Part shown: in pieces, positions 1 through 8,845 of the stretch
Position numbering within the stretch: position 1 is the stretch's first letter
How the letters are laid out: each line of letters opens with the position of its first letter
Source of the DNA: Nocardioides hwasunensis
Lineage (GTDB): Bacteria; Actinomycetota; Actinomycetes; Propionibacteriales; Nocardioidaceae
Direction: 5' to 3'
NCBI RefSeq assembly: GCF_014779665.1
Contig: NZ_JACXYY010000005.1
Span: 310,001 to 374,000 of the forward strand
Length of the DNA stretch: 64,000 nt
Position numbers and translations under genes: made by a program
The notes under the pieces: generated by a model
The model's database searches: none
What the model saw: only the letters and a program-made list of their open reading frames with translations
Told to the model about the DNA's origin: nothing

Positions 1-33
1 CACGCTCAGGTTCGGTGCGTACCGTCGATGGCG

Positions 34-849
34 ATGAACTCCTTGATGCGCACCCCCCGACCCCGCACCCGGCGGACCCGTACCGCCCTGGCCGCCCTCG
101 CGACCGCCGCCCTGCTCGGCCTGTCCGCCTGTGGTGGCGGGGGCGACGGCGACGCCAAGGCCGACGACTCCGCGGCGAGCGGCTCGCCCTCCGCCGACGC
201 CTCCCCGGATGCCTCGGACGGCGCCGACGCCGCCCCGAAGCCCGACCTCGACGGCATCCCGGACGTGGTCGCGGAGGTCAACGGCGAGGAGATCACCAAG
301 GACGAGTTCACCCCGGTCTACGAGGCAAGCTTCGCGCAGGCCGCCTCCCAGGCGCAGATGGGTGGCGAGGCCCCCGACGAGGACGCGCTGAAGAAGTCGA
401 CCGTCGACGACCTCGTCGACACCGAGCTGCTGACGCAGGAGGCCGCCTCCCGCGGCATCGAGGTCAGCGACGACGACGTCGAGGCCGAGCTCACGAAGCT
501 CGCCGAGCAGAACGGCATGAAGTCCGGCGACGAGCTGCTGAAGGCCGTCGCCGCGCAGGGGATGGATGCCGACACCGCGCGCTCGCAGGTCCAGACCCAG
601 GTGCTGGTCGAGCAGCTCGTCACCGACGAGAAGGGCCCGATCGAGCCGACGGAGAAGGAGCTGCGCGAGATCTACGACGCGGCCAAGAAGCAGCAGGAGC
701 AGTCGGGCCAGGAGGGCCAGGCGTTCCCGCCGTTCAAGCAGGTGCACGACCAGGTCGAGGAGCAGGCCAGGTCGCAGGAGATCGGCAAGGTAGCGCAGAG
801 CCTGGTGACCGGGCTCCGCAAGGACGCCGACATCACCATCAACATCTGA
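34..849 (+). CDS. SurA-like N-terminal domain lipoprotein
   Basis: Probable extracytoplasmic folding factor. The first 35 residues are an Arg-rich n-region, a hydrophobic stretch and a lipobox LSAC, followed by a Gly/Asp/Ser-rich linker typical of exported actinobacterial lipoproteins. The part from about residue 75 (EVNGEEITKDEF) resembles the SurA/PrsA N-terminal chaperone domain: helical and rich in Asp, Glu and Lys. At about 271 residues there is no room for a parvulin domain and none is visible, so isomerase activity should not be assumed. I chose ATG 34 because a TACCGT hexamer lies 8 nt upstream, the spacing seen at many genes here; ATG 28 and ATG 46 are in frame and possible. It precedes the histidine kinase by 56 bp. 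Confidence 0.75.
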   Translation: MNSLMRTPRPRTRRTRTALAALATAALLGLSACGGGGDGDAKADDSAASGSPSADASPDASDGADAAPKPDLDGIPDVVAEVNGEEITKDEFTPVYEASFAQAASQAQMGGEAPDEDALKKSTVDDLVDTELLTQEAASRGIEVSDDDVEAELTKLAEQNGMKSGDELLKAVAAQGMDADTARSQVQTQVLVEQLVTDEKGPIEPTEKELREIYDAAKKQQEQSGQEGQAFPPFKQVHDQVEEQARSQEIGKVAQSLVTGLRKDADITINI

Positions 850-905
850 TCAACGCTCGGACCGTTGCCGTCCCAGGGGCGGCGACGGGCCTTACCCTGT
901 CGCCC

Positions 906-2867
906 ATGACGACGGCGCCCCTCCCCGTGCGGGCGGTGTGGGGCTTCACGATTGCGTACGCCGTGCTCACGGTCCTCGGGCGCCTGACGGTCGTGCACGG
1001 GCAGAGCGTCAGCCTGGTCTGGCCGGCGGCCGGGGTAGCGGCACTGTGGCTGCTCGCGGAGTCGCCGCACCGCCAGTGGCGGATGCTGGTGCCCCTCGTC
1101 GCCGTGCACGCCATGATCGTCTGGCTGACCGGCGGCACGCCGTCCCTGATGGTCTTCGGGGCGCTCTCGATCGCGGTGCAGACCTGGTTGCTGGGCCTGC
1201 TCGTCCGACGATGGTGCCCCACGCTCCTCGGCGCGGGTGGCACCGCCAGCCTGCGATCCCCGCGCACCCTGGCCACGGTGTGCTGCGCGGTCGCCCTGGG
1301 CTGCCTGGCCGGCGCCGCGGTCGGCACCCTGGCCCTGTGGACCAGTGACATGACGGTCGACGTGTGGACCGCCGTGGCCTGGTTCGCGCGACACGTCACC
1401 GGGGTGCTCTCGGTCGGCGGCGTCGGTCACCTGGCCTGGGAGTGGCGCACGCAGACCATCCCGCAGCGGGCCCAGGGCGGGCACCGCCAGGAGCTCGCGC
1501 TGCTCTGGGTGGTCTCCCTCGCGGGCACCGTCGTGATCTTCCTGCAGCCGCTGCCCCTCGCCTTCCTCGTCATCTCCTTCAGCGTGTGGTCCGCGGCACG
1601 CTTCCGGACCTTCCCGGCCGCCGTCCACTCCCTGGCCCTCGGTTCGGTCGCGCTCTGGCTCAGCCTAGAGGGACACGGTCCCTTCGCCCGGCTCTCCGAC
1701 CCGGTCGAGGCGGCGCTCGTGTCGCAGGTCTTCGTGGTGGCCGTGCTGCTGACCAGCCTCGCCGTCGGCGCGCTGGGCGACCGGATCGACGAGCTGTACG
1801 CCGCAGCGCGGCGCGCGCGCCGCACGTCGGCCCAGCAGGCCCAGCTCCTCACCGAGATGACCGAGAGCATGGGTGAGGGGCTCATCGTCCTCGACCCCGC
1901 AGGCAAGGTGGACCGCAGCAACGGCGCGAGCCGGTGGCTCGCCCACCGGGTGCGCCCCGGCGCCCGGGACGCCGACGCGCTGGCCGTCCTCGTCGGCCTC
2001 GTGCTGGACCCGGCTCCGGCCAACGCCGGCGCGTCGCGCGCCGAGCTCGGCGTCGGCGACGTCGTCCTGCCGCTGCCCGACGGGGAGGAGATGGTCCTCG
2101 CCGTCACCCGGACCCCTCTGTCGGGAGCACGCGAGGACGACAGCCGTTCGGCCGTCCTGCTGGTGCTGCGCGACGTGACCTACCACCGGCAGGGACTGCG
2201 GCCCCTCGCCGGCTTCGCCTCGACAGCGGCGCACGACCTCCGAGGTCCGCTGAGCTCGGTCCGCTCGTGGCTGGAGCTGGCCGCCGAGGACATCGAGCCC
2301 GGCTCGCTCGCCCTCGACTCGATGCGTCGCGCGGAGCGCTCGGCCGACCAGATGGGCGACCTGATCGACGACCTGCTCGCGCACGCGCTGGCGGAGTCCG
2401 GCGGGTTGAGGGCGGAGGACGTGGCCCTGGGCGGTGAGCGAGGCGTGCTGGCGCAGACCCTCGGCCTCCTCGGTCCCGACGACGTCCTCGACGTGTCGTC
2501 CGACCTGCCCGCCGTGCACGCCGACCCCGTCGCCGTACGTCAGCTCTTCGGCAACCTGGTGGGCAACGCCGTCAAGTACGCCACCCCCGGCACGCCGGCG
2601 CGGATCGAGGTCCGCGCCGAGCAGCAGGGTGCACGCGTCGTCGTCGAGATCCACGACAACGGGGTGGGGGTGCCCGAGGAGGACCGGACGCTCATCTTCC
2701 AGCGGTTCCACCGCAGCGACGCGGTGCGGGCGAAGTTCGGCGGGACCGGCATCGGGCTCTCGATCTGCCAGACCATCGTGACCCGCCACGGCGGCACCAT
2801 CGAGTGCCTGGCCACCCCACCCGGCACCGGGTCGGTCTTCCGGTTCGACCTGCCGGCCGCGGACTAG
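906..2867 (+). CDS. MASE1-domain sensor histidine kinase
   Basis: Membrane sensor kinase of 653 residues. About eight N-terminal hydrophobic segments (residues 1-300) resemble the MASE1 sensor domain (SLVWPAAGVAALWLL). A PAS-like segment follows (about 325-425). The HisKA dimerisation domain has the phospho-accepting His near residue 443 (AAHDLRGPLSS). The HATPase domain carries an N box (GNAVKYA, Asn about 554), a G1 box (DNGVGVP) and a G2 box (GGTGIGLSI). The start at ATG 906 has TACCCT 7 nt upstream, so it is probably leaderless. No response regulator is adjacent, so it is an orphan kinase; a lone receiver protein is encoded 32 kb away at 34990. The ligand cannot be told from sequence. Confidence 0.88.
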   Translation: MTTAPLPVRAVWGFTIAYAVLTVLGRLTVVHGQSVSLVWPAAGVAALWLLAESPHRQWRMLVPLVAVHAMIVWLTGGTPSLMVFGALSIAVQTWLLGLLVRRWCPTLLGAGGTASLRSPRTLATVCCAVALGCLAGAAVGTLALWTSDMTVDVWTAVAWFARHVTGVLSVGGVGHLAWEWRTQTIPQRAQGGHRQELALLWVVSLAGTVVIFLQPLPLAFLVISFSVWSAARFRTFPAAVHSLALGSVALWLSLEGHGPFARLSDPVEAALVSQVFVVAVLLTSLAVGALGDRIDELYAAARRARRTSAQQAQLLTEMTESMGEGLIVLDPAGKVDRSNGASRWLAHRVRPGARDADALAVLVGLVLDPAPANAGASRAELGVGDVVLPLPDGEEMVLAVTRTPLSGAREDDSRSAVLLVLRDVTYHRQGLRPLAGFASTAAHDLRGPLSSVRSWLELAAEDIEPGSLALDSMRRAERSADQMGDLIDDLLAHALAESGGLRAEDVALGGERGVLAQTLGLLGPDDVLDVSSDLPAVHADPVAVRQLFGNLVGNAVKYATPGTPARIEVRAEQQGARVVVEIHDNGVGVPEEDRTLIFQRFHRSDAVRAKFGGTGIGLSICQTIVTRHGGTIECLATPPGTGSVFRFDLPAAD

Positions 2868-2896
2868 GTCGAGCCTCTAGGTTTCGAGCCGCCCGT

Positions 2897-2919
2897 CACG
2901 ACCTCGTTCCTCGGTCGTG
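2897..2919. terminator. Hairpin between convergent genes
   Basis: A perfect 7-bp stem (CACGACC / GGTCGTG) with a 9-nt loop lies between the ends of the histidine kinase and icmF. No U-tract follows, which is usual for high-GC actinobacteria. It could end transcription from either side. Confidence 0.4.
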
Positions 2920-2972
2920 GGGCTTCCTCAACCTCTTCGCGTGGGCGTCCTCGCTCCGCTCGTCCGCCAGGC

Positions 2973-5900
2973 TCAGACGTTGCGCCGGTACTGCCCGCCG
3001 ACCTCGAAGAACGCCTCGGTCACCTGCTGCAGCGAGCAGACGCGGGCGGCGTCCATGAGCACCGCGAACACGTTGTCGCCGTTGACGGCGGCGTCCTTGA
3101 GCCGGGCGAGCGCCTCCTGCGCCTCGGCGCCGTGCTCGGCCTGGAAGGCTCGCACCCGCGAGAGCTGGCCCTCCTTCTCCGCCTCGGTGGCGCGGGCGAG
3201 CTCGATCTCGTGCGGCTGGGCGTCGGCGGCCGACTCCTTGACGAAGGTGTTGACGCCGACGATCGGCAGCGAGCCGTCGTGCTTGCGGTGCTCGTAGAGC
3301 ATCGACTCGTCCTGGATGCGTCCGCGCTGGTAGCCGGTCTCCATCGCGCCGAGCACGCCACCGCGCTCGTTGATCCGGTCGAACTCCTCGAGCACGGCCG
3401 CCTCCACGAGGTCGGTCAGCTCGTCGATGATGAAGGAGCCCTGGAGCGGGTTCTCGTTCATCGCCAGGCCCCACTCGCGGTTGATGATCAGCTGGATCGC
3501 CAGTGCGCGGCGCACGGACTCCTCGGTCGGGGTCGTCACCGCCTCGTCGTAGGCGTTGGTGTGCAGGCTGTTGGCGTTGTCGTAGATCGCGATGAGGGCC
3601 TGCAGCGTGGTCCGGATGTCGTTGAAGTCCATCTCCTGCGCGTGCAGCGAGCGGCCGCTCGTCTGGACGTGGTACTTCAGCTTCTGCGACCGGTCGTTGG
3701 CGCCGTACTTCTCCTTCATCGTGATCGCCCAGATGCGGCGCGCGACGCGACCGATCACGGAGTACTCCGGGTCCATGCCGTTGGAGAAGAAGAACGACAG
3801 GTTCGGCGCGAAGTCGTCGATGTCCATGCCGCGCGCGAGGTAGGCCTCGACGTAGGTGAAGCCGTTGGCGAGGGTGAAGGCGAGCTGGCTGATGGGGTTC
3901 GCCCCGGCCTCGGCGATGTGGTAGCCGGAGATCGACACCGAGTAGAAGTTGCGCACCTCGTGCTCGATGAACCACTCCTGGATGTCGGCCATGCAGCGCA
4001 GGCTGAACTCCGTGGAGAACAGGCAGGTGTTCTGGCCCTGGTCCTCCTTGAGGATGTCGGCCTGCACGGTGCCGCGGACGTTCGCGACGGCGTACGCCGC
4101 CAGCGTCGCGCGCTCCTCCTCGCTCGGCTCGCGGCCCTCCCGCTCGCGGAACGCGTCGACCTGCTGGTCGATGACGGTGTTGAGGAAGAACGCCAGCACG
4201 GTCGGCGCGGGTCCGTTGATCGTCATGCTCACCGAGGTCGAGGGCGCGACGAGGTCGAAGCCGTCGTAGAGCACCCTCATGTCGTCGAGGGTGGCGACTG
4301 AGACGCCCGAGGTGCCGACCTTGCCGTAGACGTCGGGCCGCGGGTCGGGGTCGCGACCGTAGAGGGTCACCGAGTCGAACGCGGTCGAGAGGCGCTTGGC
4401 GTCGCCGTCCTTCGAGAGGATCTTGAAGCGGCGGTTGGTGCGCGCCGGGTCGCCCTCGCCGGCGAACATGCGCGCGGGGTCCTCCCCGTCGCGCTTGAAC
4501 GGGAAGACGCCGGCGGTGAAGGGGAAGTAGCCCGGCAGGTTCTCGCCCCGCCAGAAGCGCACCAGCTCGCCGTGGTCGGTGAAGCGGGGCAGCGCGACCC
4601 GCGGCACCTTGTTGCCGCTGAGCGACTCGCGGGTCAGTGGGGTGTGGATCTCCTTGTCGCGCACCACGACGACCTGCTCGTCGCCGGAGTAGGACTCCAC
4701 GACCGCCGGCCAGCCGGTGATCTGGTCGGCGACCTCGTGCGGCACGTCCTTGCGTGCGGACTCGAGCAGTCCGGCGACGTCCGCGTTGCCCGGGAGCTCC
4801 GCGGCCACCGCCTGGACGCGCTGCAGCCGCTGGGCCGAGCCGACGAGCCGCTCGGTCTCCGCGTGGTAGCCCCGGACGGTCTCGGTGATCTCGGCCAGGT
4901 AGCGCACTCGGTCGGCCGGCACGACCTGCCGGATGCCGGAGGAGTGGCGCACGTCGACGTGCGGCAGCGAGCCGTCGGAGACCTCGAGGCCGGCCTCGGC
5001 GAGCTCGTCGCGCAGGTGCTGGTAGAGCGCGGTGACGCCGTCGTCGTTGAAGGTCGCGGCGCTGGTGCCGAAGACCGGCATGTCGTGCGGCTGCTGGCCG
5101 AAGGCCTCGCGGTTGCGGACGAGCTGGCGACCCACGTCGCGCATGGCGTCCTTGGCGCCGCGGCGCTCGAACTTGTTGATCGCCACCGTGTCGGCGAAGT
5201 CGAGCATGTCGATCTTCTCCAGCTGGGAGGCGGCGCCGAACTCCGGCGTCATGACGTAGAGCGAGTGGTCGACCAGCGGCACGATCCCGGCGTCACCCTG
5301 GCCGATGCCGGGGGTCTCCACGATCACCAGGTCGTGCCCGGCGGCCTTCATCACGTCGATCACGTCGGCGAGGTGGTCGGGCACCTCGTGCGAGCCGCGG
5401 GTGGCCAGCGAGCGGAAGAAGACCCGGTCGCCGTCCAGGGAGTTGGCGCGGATCCGGTCGCCGAGCAGCGCGCCGCCACCCTTGCGGCGGGTCGGGTCGA
5501 CCGCGATCACCGCGATCCTGAGCTTGTCCTGCTGGTCGGTGCGGAAGCGGCGTACGACCTCGTCGGTCAGCGACGACTTGCCCGAGCCGCCGGTGCCGGT
5601 GATGCCGAGCACGGGTACCACGCGGCGCCGCGCGGCGGCGCGGACCTCGGCCAGCAGCTCGTCGCCGAGGCGGCCCTCCTCGGCGCCGGTGAGGGCGCGG
5701 GCGACGGCGAACCGGTCGCCGGTCAGCACCTGGTCGACGGTGACCGCCTGCTCGGCCCACAGGTCGACGTCGCAGTCGGCGACCACGGAGTTGATCATGC
5801 CGACCAGGCCCATCTTCTGGCCGTCCTCGGGGGAGAAGATCGTGACGCCCGACTCGCGCAGCCGGCGGATCTCCGACGGCACGATCACGCCGCCTCCACC

Positions 5901-6203
5901 CCCGACGACCTTCACGTGACCGGCACCGGCGGCGCGCAGCGACTCCACGAGGTACTCGAAGTACTCCACGTGGCCGCCCTGGTAGGACGACACGGCGACA
6001 CCCTGCACGTCCTCCTCGAGCGCGGCGTCCACGACCTCCTGCACGGAGCGGTTGTGGCCGAGGTGGATGACCTCGCAGCCCTGGCTCATGAAGATGCGCC
6101 GCATGATGTTGATCGACGCGTCGTGGCCGTCGAACAGGCTCGAGGCGGTCACGAGCCGGACGGGGTTCTCCGGGCGGTGCAGGGCGGGGGCGAGGTCGGC
6201 CAT
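2973..6203 (-). CDS. icmF: Fused isobutyryl-CoA mutase IcmF
   Basis: Adenosylcobalamin-dependent acyl-CoA mutase fused to its own G-protein chaperone, 1076 residues. Order: B12-binding domain (residues 15-150; FDGHDAS with His27 as lower axial ligand, and the Gly-rich VVGGGGG), a MeaB-type GTPase (P-loop GTGGSGKS at 204-211), a linker, then the mutase barrel (about 540-1076, starting near TPLTRESLSGNKVPR). This order is specific to IcmF; ordinary methylmalonyl-CoA mutase has the barrel first and no GTPase. IcmF interconverts isobutyryl- and n-butyryl-CoA, and related fusions act on pivalyl- or isovaleryl-CoA, so the exact substrate is uncertain. A TAGTAT hexamer sits 6 nt before the ATG. No cobalamin riboswitch is seen upstream. 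Confidence 0.93.
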   Translation of the reverse strand: MADLAPALHRPENPVRLVTASSLFDGHDASINIMRRIFMSQGCEVIHLGHNRSVQEVVDAALEEDVQGVAVSSYQGGHVEYFEYLVESLRAAGAGHVKVVGGGGGVIVPSEIRRLRESGVTIFSPEDGQKMGLVGMINSVVADCDVDLWAEQAVTVDQVLTGDRFAVARALTGAEEGRLGDELLAEVRAAARRRVVPVLGITGTGGSGKSSLTDEVVRRFRTDQQDKLRIAVIAVDPTRRKGGGALLGDRIRANSLDGDRVFFRSLATRGSHEVPDHLADVIDVMKAAGHDLVIVETPGIGQGDAGIVPLVDHSLYVMTPEFGAASQLEKIDMLDFADTVAINKFERRGAKDAMRDVGRQLVRNREAFGQQPHDMPVFGTSAATFNDDGVTALYQHLRDELAEAGLEVSDGSLPHVDVRHSSGIRQVVPADRVRYLAEITETVRGYHAETERLVGSAQRLQRVQAVAAELPGNADVAGLLESARKDVPHEVADQITGWPAVVESYSGDEQVVVVRDKEIHTPLTRESLSGNKVPRVALPRFTDHGELVRFWRGENLPGYFPFTAGVFPFKRDGEDPARMFAGEGDPARTNRRFKILSKDGDAKRLSTAFDSVTLYGRDPDPRPDVYGKVGTSGVSVATLDDMRVLYDGFDLVAPSTSVSMTINGPAPTVLAFFLNTVIDQQVDAFREREGREPSEEERATLAAYAVANVRGTVQADILKEDQGQNTCLFSTEFSLRCMADIQEWFIEHEVRNFYSVSISGYHIAEAGANPISQLAFTLANGFTYVEAYLARGMDIDDFAPNLSFFFSNGMDPEYSVIGRVARRIWAITMKEKYGANDRSQKLKYHVQTSGRSLHAQEMDFNDIRTTLQALIAIYDNANSLHTNAYDEAVTTPTEESVRRALAIQLIINREWGLAMNENPLQGSFIIDELTDLVEAAVLEEFDRINERGGVLGAMETGYQRGRIQDESMLYEHRKHDGSLPIVGVNTFVKESAADAQPHEIELARATEAEKEGQLSRVRAFQAEHGAEAQEALARLKDAAVNGDNVFAVLMDAARVCSLQQVTEAFFEVGGQYRRNV

Positions 6204-6209
6204 GACCAG

Positions 6210-6228
6210 ATACTAGGACATCCAACTA
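6210..6228 (-). promoter_or_regulatory. icmF promoter -10 with overlapping imperfect palindrome
   Basis: On the minus strand TAGTTGGATGTCCTAGTA (6211-6228) has half-sites matching at 6 of 8 pairs and overlaps the TAGTAT hexamer that lies 6 nt before the icmF ATG. A repressor bound here would block RNA polymerase. MarR or TetR proteins use sites of this size, and a MarR gene lies just upstream, but the pairing is an inference. Confidence 0.45.
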
Positions 6229-6253
6229 ATTACTCGCCAGTCACTGGGTCGTC

Positions 6254-6330
6254 GGGAGTCACCGGATATCCGGTGACCACCCCGCTTGTCACACCAGATC
6301 TCGCACACCAAGCGGGAGACTCGGGCGCAA
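6254..6330 (+). repeat. Dispersed double-hairpin repeat, copy A1
   Basis: One of five copies in the window of a roughly 80-bp intergenic repeat. It contains a perfect 20-bp palindrome (GTCACCGGATATCCGGTGAC, 6258-6277) and a second stem CCCGCTTG / CAAGCGGG (6281-6288 with 6309-6316) whose loop carries AGATCT. Its other end (CTCGGGCGCAA) lies 14 nt beyond the stop of the MarR gene, so it forms the 3-prime end of that minus-strand transcript. Confidence 0.85.
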
Positions 6331-6344
6331 AGCCCGCGCGGGGA

Positions 6345-6836
6345 CTAGAAGGTGTCGCCGAGACCCGCGCGCAGGGCGGTGAGCCGGTCGGTCAGGGCGC
6401 GTACGTCGCCCGCCGGCAGGCCGGGTGCCTCGAAGACCTCGCCGTTGAGGGCCGCCGTGGCCTCCTCGACCGCGTCTCGGCCGGCGGAGGTCAGCACCGC
6501 GCGCACCACCCGCTTGTCCTCGTCGCTGCGCACGCGCTCGACGTAGCCCTGGGCGACGAGCCGGTCGACGGCGCTGGTGACGCTCGTCGGGTGGACCTGC
6601 AGCAGTGACCCGAGCCGCGACATCGGCATCGCCGCCTCGCGGGTGAACGACAGCAGCCGCAGCACCTCGTAGCGCGCGAAGGTCAGCCCGCGCGGGCGCA
6701 GCACGCCGTCGATGCGCTCCATCAGCAGCTGCTGCGCGCGGACGACGGACGTCACCATGGCCATCCCGTCGGCGGCGCCGGGCCAGCCGTGGGAGACCCA
6801 CTGGCGGTGGGCCTCCGAGATCGGGTCGCGCGTCAT
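6345..6836 (-). CDS. MarR-family transcriptional regulator
   Basis: Winged-helix DNA-binding regulator of 163 residues. The core motif is clear: MSRLGSLLQVHPTSVTSAVD is the recognition helix region and GYVERVRSDEDKRVVRAVLT is the wing with the family Asp-x-Arg signature. N-terminal helices (residues 20-45) would form the dimer interface. Its ATG overlaps the stop of the upstream metal-receptor-like gene by 4 bp, so the two are co-translated. It may regulate icmF, whose promoter carries a palindrome 130 bp further along, or its own operon; the ligand is unknown. Confidence 0.88.
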   Translation of the reverse strand: MTRDPISEAHRQWVSHGWPGAADGMAMVTSVVRAQQLLMERIDGVLRPRGLTFARYEVLRLLSFTREAAMPMSRLGSLLQVHPTSVTSAVDRLVAQGYVERVRSDEDKRVVRAVLTSAGRDAVEEATAALNGEVFEAPGLPAGDVRALTDRLTALRAGLGDTF

Positions 6837-7576
6837 GGCTGCAGGGTAGTGAGCAGGGCGTGCGCCTCGACCATCGCGGGGCCGTACCAGGTCAGCAGCC
6901 GGCCCGAGACCAGCCGGGTGGGGGTGCTGAAGGCCTCAGGCCCGTCGTCCTCGGTGAAGACGTACGGCTCGTCCGGCAGCAGTACGACGTCCGCGCCGGC
7001 GCCGTCGACGTCCGCGAGGTCGACGGCCGGATAGCGCCCCTCGAGGCCGGCGAGCACGTTGGTCAGCCCGGCCGTGCGCAGCAGGTCGTCGGTGTAGGTC
7101 GAGGAGCCGACCACCATCCAGGGGTCGCGCCAGATCGGCACCGCGACCCGCAGCCGGGGGGCGGCCGGCGCAGCCCACAGCGAGCGCGCCGAGGTGAGCC
7201 ACGTGGGCTCGGCCAGGCCGAGCGCCTCGCCGAAGAGGCGCGACATCGAGTCGAGGGACTCCTCGACGGTCTCGATCCGCGTCACCCAGACGTTCACACC
7301 GGTGTCGCGGAGGCGACGCACGTCGAGCTCCCGGTTCTCCTCCTGGTTGGCGACCACCAGGTCCGGTGCGAGCGACCGGATCGCGGCCAGGTCGGGGTTC
7401 TTGGTGCCGCGGACCCGCGCCACGTCGAGGTCGACCGGGTGCGTGCACCAGTCGGTGGCGCCCACCAGCCGAGACGGTGCGGTGGCGGCCAGCGCCTCGG
7501 TCAGCGAGGGCACCAGCGAGACGACACGGGTGGCGGCCGCAGTCAGGGGAACGTCGGCACCGAGGTCGTCGCGCAT
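6833..7576 (-). CDS. Helical-backbone metal receptor (BtuF/FecB-like), no signal peptide
   Basis: Resembles the periplasmic-binding-protein fold of BtuF and siderophore receptors: RVVSLVPSLTEALAA at the N-terminus, LAPDLVVANQEEN in the first lobe, and a second lobe ending in a WYGP motif. At 247 residues it lacks a signal peptide or lipobox, so it is probably cytoplasmic and not a transport receptor; such stand-alone proteins are common in actinobacteria and poorly understood. ATG 7576 has TAGCCT 6 nt upstream, so it is probably leaderless. It forms an operon with the MarR gene and lies near the B12-dependent icmF; a role in cobalamin or metal handling is possible but unproven. Confidence 0.72.
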   Translation of the reverse strand: MRDDLGADVPLTAAATRVVSLVPSLTEALAATAPSRLVGATDWCTHPVDLDVARVRGTKNPDLAAIRSLAPDLVVANQEENRELDVRRLRDTGVNVWVTRIETVEESLDSMSRLFGEALGLAEPTWLTSARSLWAAPAAPRLRVAVPIWRDPWMVVGSSTYTDDLLRTAGLTNVLAGLEGRYPAVDLADVDGAGADVVLLPDEPYVFTEDDGPEAFSTPTRLVSGRLLTWYGPAMVEAHALLTTLQP

Positions 7577-7604
7577 CCCTCGAGGCTAGGGCGTGCGGCC
7601 AGGG

Positions 7605-7622
7605 CGTGCTGGGGCCAGCACG
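7605..7622. promoter_or_regulatory. 18-bp inverted repeat in divergent intergenic region
   Basis: CGTGCTGG-GG-CCAGCACG is an uninterrupted 8-bp inverted repeat in the 126-bp gap between the metal-receptor-like gene (minus) and the aldehyde dehydrogenase remnant (plus). It lies upstream of the minus promoter hexamer at 7583-7588, a place where an operator would fit. The protein that might bind is unknown. Confidence 0.3.
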
Positions 7623-7702
7623 TCGGGCGGCGCGGCGCCGGCCGGGTCTCGCGCCGAGCGCACGCATCGCCAACGCACGGGGTGCCGTGATGGAGTTGGC
7701 CC

Positions 7703-8845
7703 ATGAGCAAGCACGCCGGCGCCGACGGGCTGCCGATCGACGGCGCCGTGCGGACGACCGCCGAGGGCTGGACCTTTCTGGCCCGCAGCCCGGCGACCGG
7801 CGAGCACCTGTGGGACGTCCCCGACGCAGGTCTCGCGGACGTCGACCACGCCGCAGGCTCGGCGTGGAACGCCTTCCACGCCACGGGCTGGAGCACCGAC
7901 CGGGGCATGCGGTTCGACGCGGTCACCGGGCTGCACGGGGCGCTCAAGGCGCGTGCCGACGACCTGGTCGAGCTGATGGCGACCGAGACCGGCGTGCCGG
8001 TGTCGCTGCGCACGGCGCACCTCGACGCCGCAGTGGTGGAGTTCGCGAGCGAGCGCCATCCGCAGCCCGGGGTGACGGTCGTGGTGACGCCGGCGACCGC
8101 GCCCCTGTCGGTCGCGGTCGAGGAGATCGGCCGGATCCTGACCGCTGGCGGCACCGTCGTGCTCAAGCCGGCCCCCGAGGCAGCCAGTGCCGCGCTGGAG
8201 CTGGGGCGCATCGCGCTGGAGTTCCTGCCCCGCGGGGTGCTCAACGTGGTCGCGACCCGCGACGTCGACGTCGCCATCGCGCTGACGCAGGACCGTCGCG
8301 TCGACGAGGTCTCCTTCACCGGGTCGGCGTACGCCGGCGAGCGGGTGCGCGATGCCGCCGAGCGGGCACGCAAGCGGGTCCGCCTCGACGTGGGCGCGCC
8401 GCTGACCATCCGGGCGGCCGACGACGCCGACCTCCGTGCGGTGGTCTCGGCCGCCGCGGTCACGGTCGCGGCCAACGCCGGTCAGTCCTGCCGGCTGCCG
8501 TCGACGGTGGTCGTGCCGCTGCACCGCTACATGGAGGCGCTGGGCGCGGCCGTCGAGGCGATGGAGTCCGTGGCGGTCGGCGACCCCTCCGCCCCCGGCA
8601 CCCTGTGCGGACCGCTGCGCTCACCGGTCGCGCGCGACCGGGTGCTGCGCTACGTCGACCTCGCCCGCGCCGAGGGCGGCGACGTGGCCCTCGGCGGCCA
8701 CACCCTCGACCGTGACGGCGGCTGGTGGATCGCGCCGACCGTGATCGGCGGGCTGGACCGTCAGTCGCGCCTGGTCAGCGAGGAGGTGCTCGGCCCGGTG
8801 CTCATGGTCGTGCCCGAGGGGCGCGGCTCATCGGGACGTGGTTGA
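7703..8845 (+). CDS. Aldehyde dehydrogenase family protein, C-terminally truncated
   Basis: Recognisable aldehyde dehydrogenase, but only 380 residues where the family usually has about 450-500. Visible parts: the cofactor-binding Lys region (GGTVVLKPAPEAAS), the FTGS turn (about residue 204) and the nucleophile Cys263 in NAGQSCRLPS. The glutamate motif, normally LELGG, reads RLDVGAPL, so the general base seems lost. The protein stops shortly after SEEVLGPVLMVV, where intact enzymes continue for roughly 85-100 residues through the Asn-Pro and Phe-Gly-Gly motifs. The tail EGRGSSGRG is read from the antisense of the acetyltransferase gene, which it overlaps by 44 bp. This looks like a deletion that fused two convergent genes; probably not an active dehydrogenase. 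Confidence 0.72.
   Translation: MSKHAGADGLPIDGAVRTTAEGWTFLARSPATGEHLWDVPDAGLADVDHAAGSAWNAFHATGWSTDRGMRFDAVTGLHGALKARADDLVELMATETGVPVSLRTAHLDAAVVEFASERHPQPGVTVVVTPATAPLSVAVEEIGRILTAGGTVVLKPAPEAASAALELGRIALEFLPRGVLNVVATRDVDVAIALTQDRRVDEVSFTGSAYAGERVRDAAERARKRVRLDVGAPLTIRAADDADLRAVVSAAAVTVAANAGQSCRLPSTVVVPLHRYMEALGAAVEAMESVAVGDPSAPGTLCGPLRSPVARDRVLRYVDLARAEGGDVALGGHTLDRDGGWWIAPTVIGGLDRQSRLVSEEVLGPVLMVVPEGRGSSGRG

Noticed and set aside
6204..6344. Cobalamin riboswitch before icmF
   Set aside because: The -10 lies 6 nt from the start codon and no B12-box sequence is present, so there is no room for a leader.
4572..6608. 678-codon frame antisense to icmF, and similar long antisense frames (9211-12252, 15629-17923, 28020-30890, 36062-38095, 50547-53927, 58259-60568)
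   Set aside because: These mirror the codon structure of strongly recognised genes on the other strand, a well-known effect of high third-position GC, and their proteins match no family.
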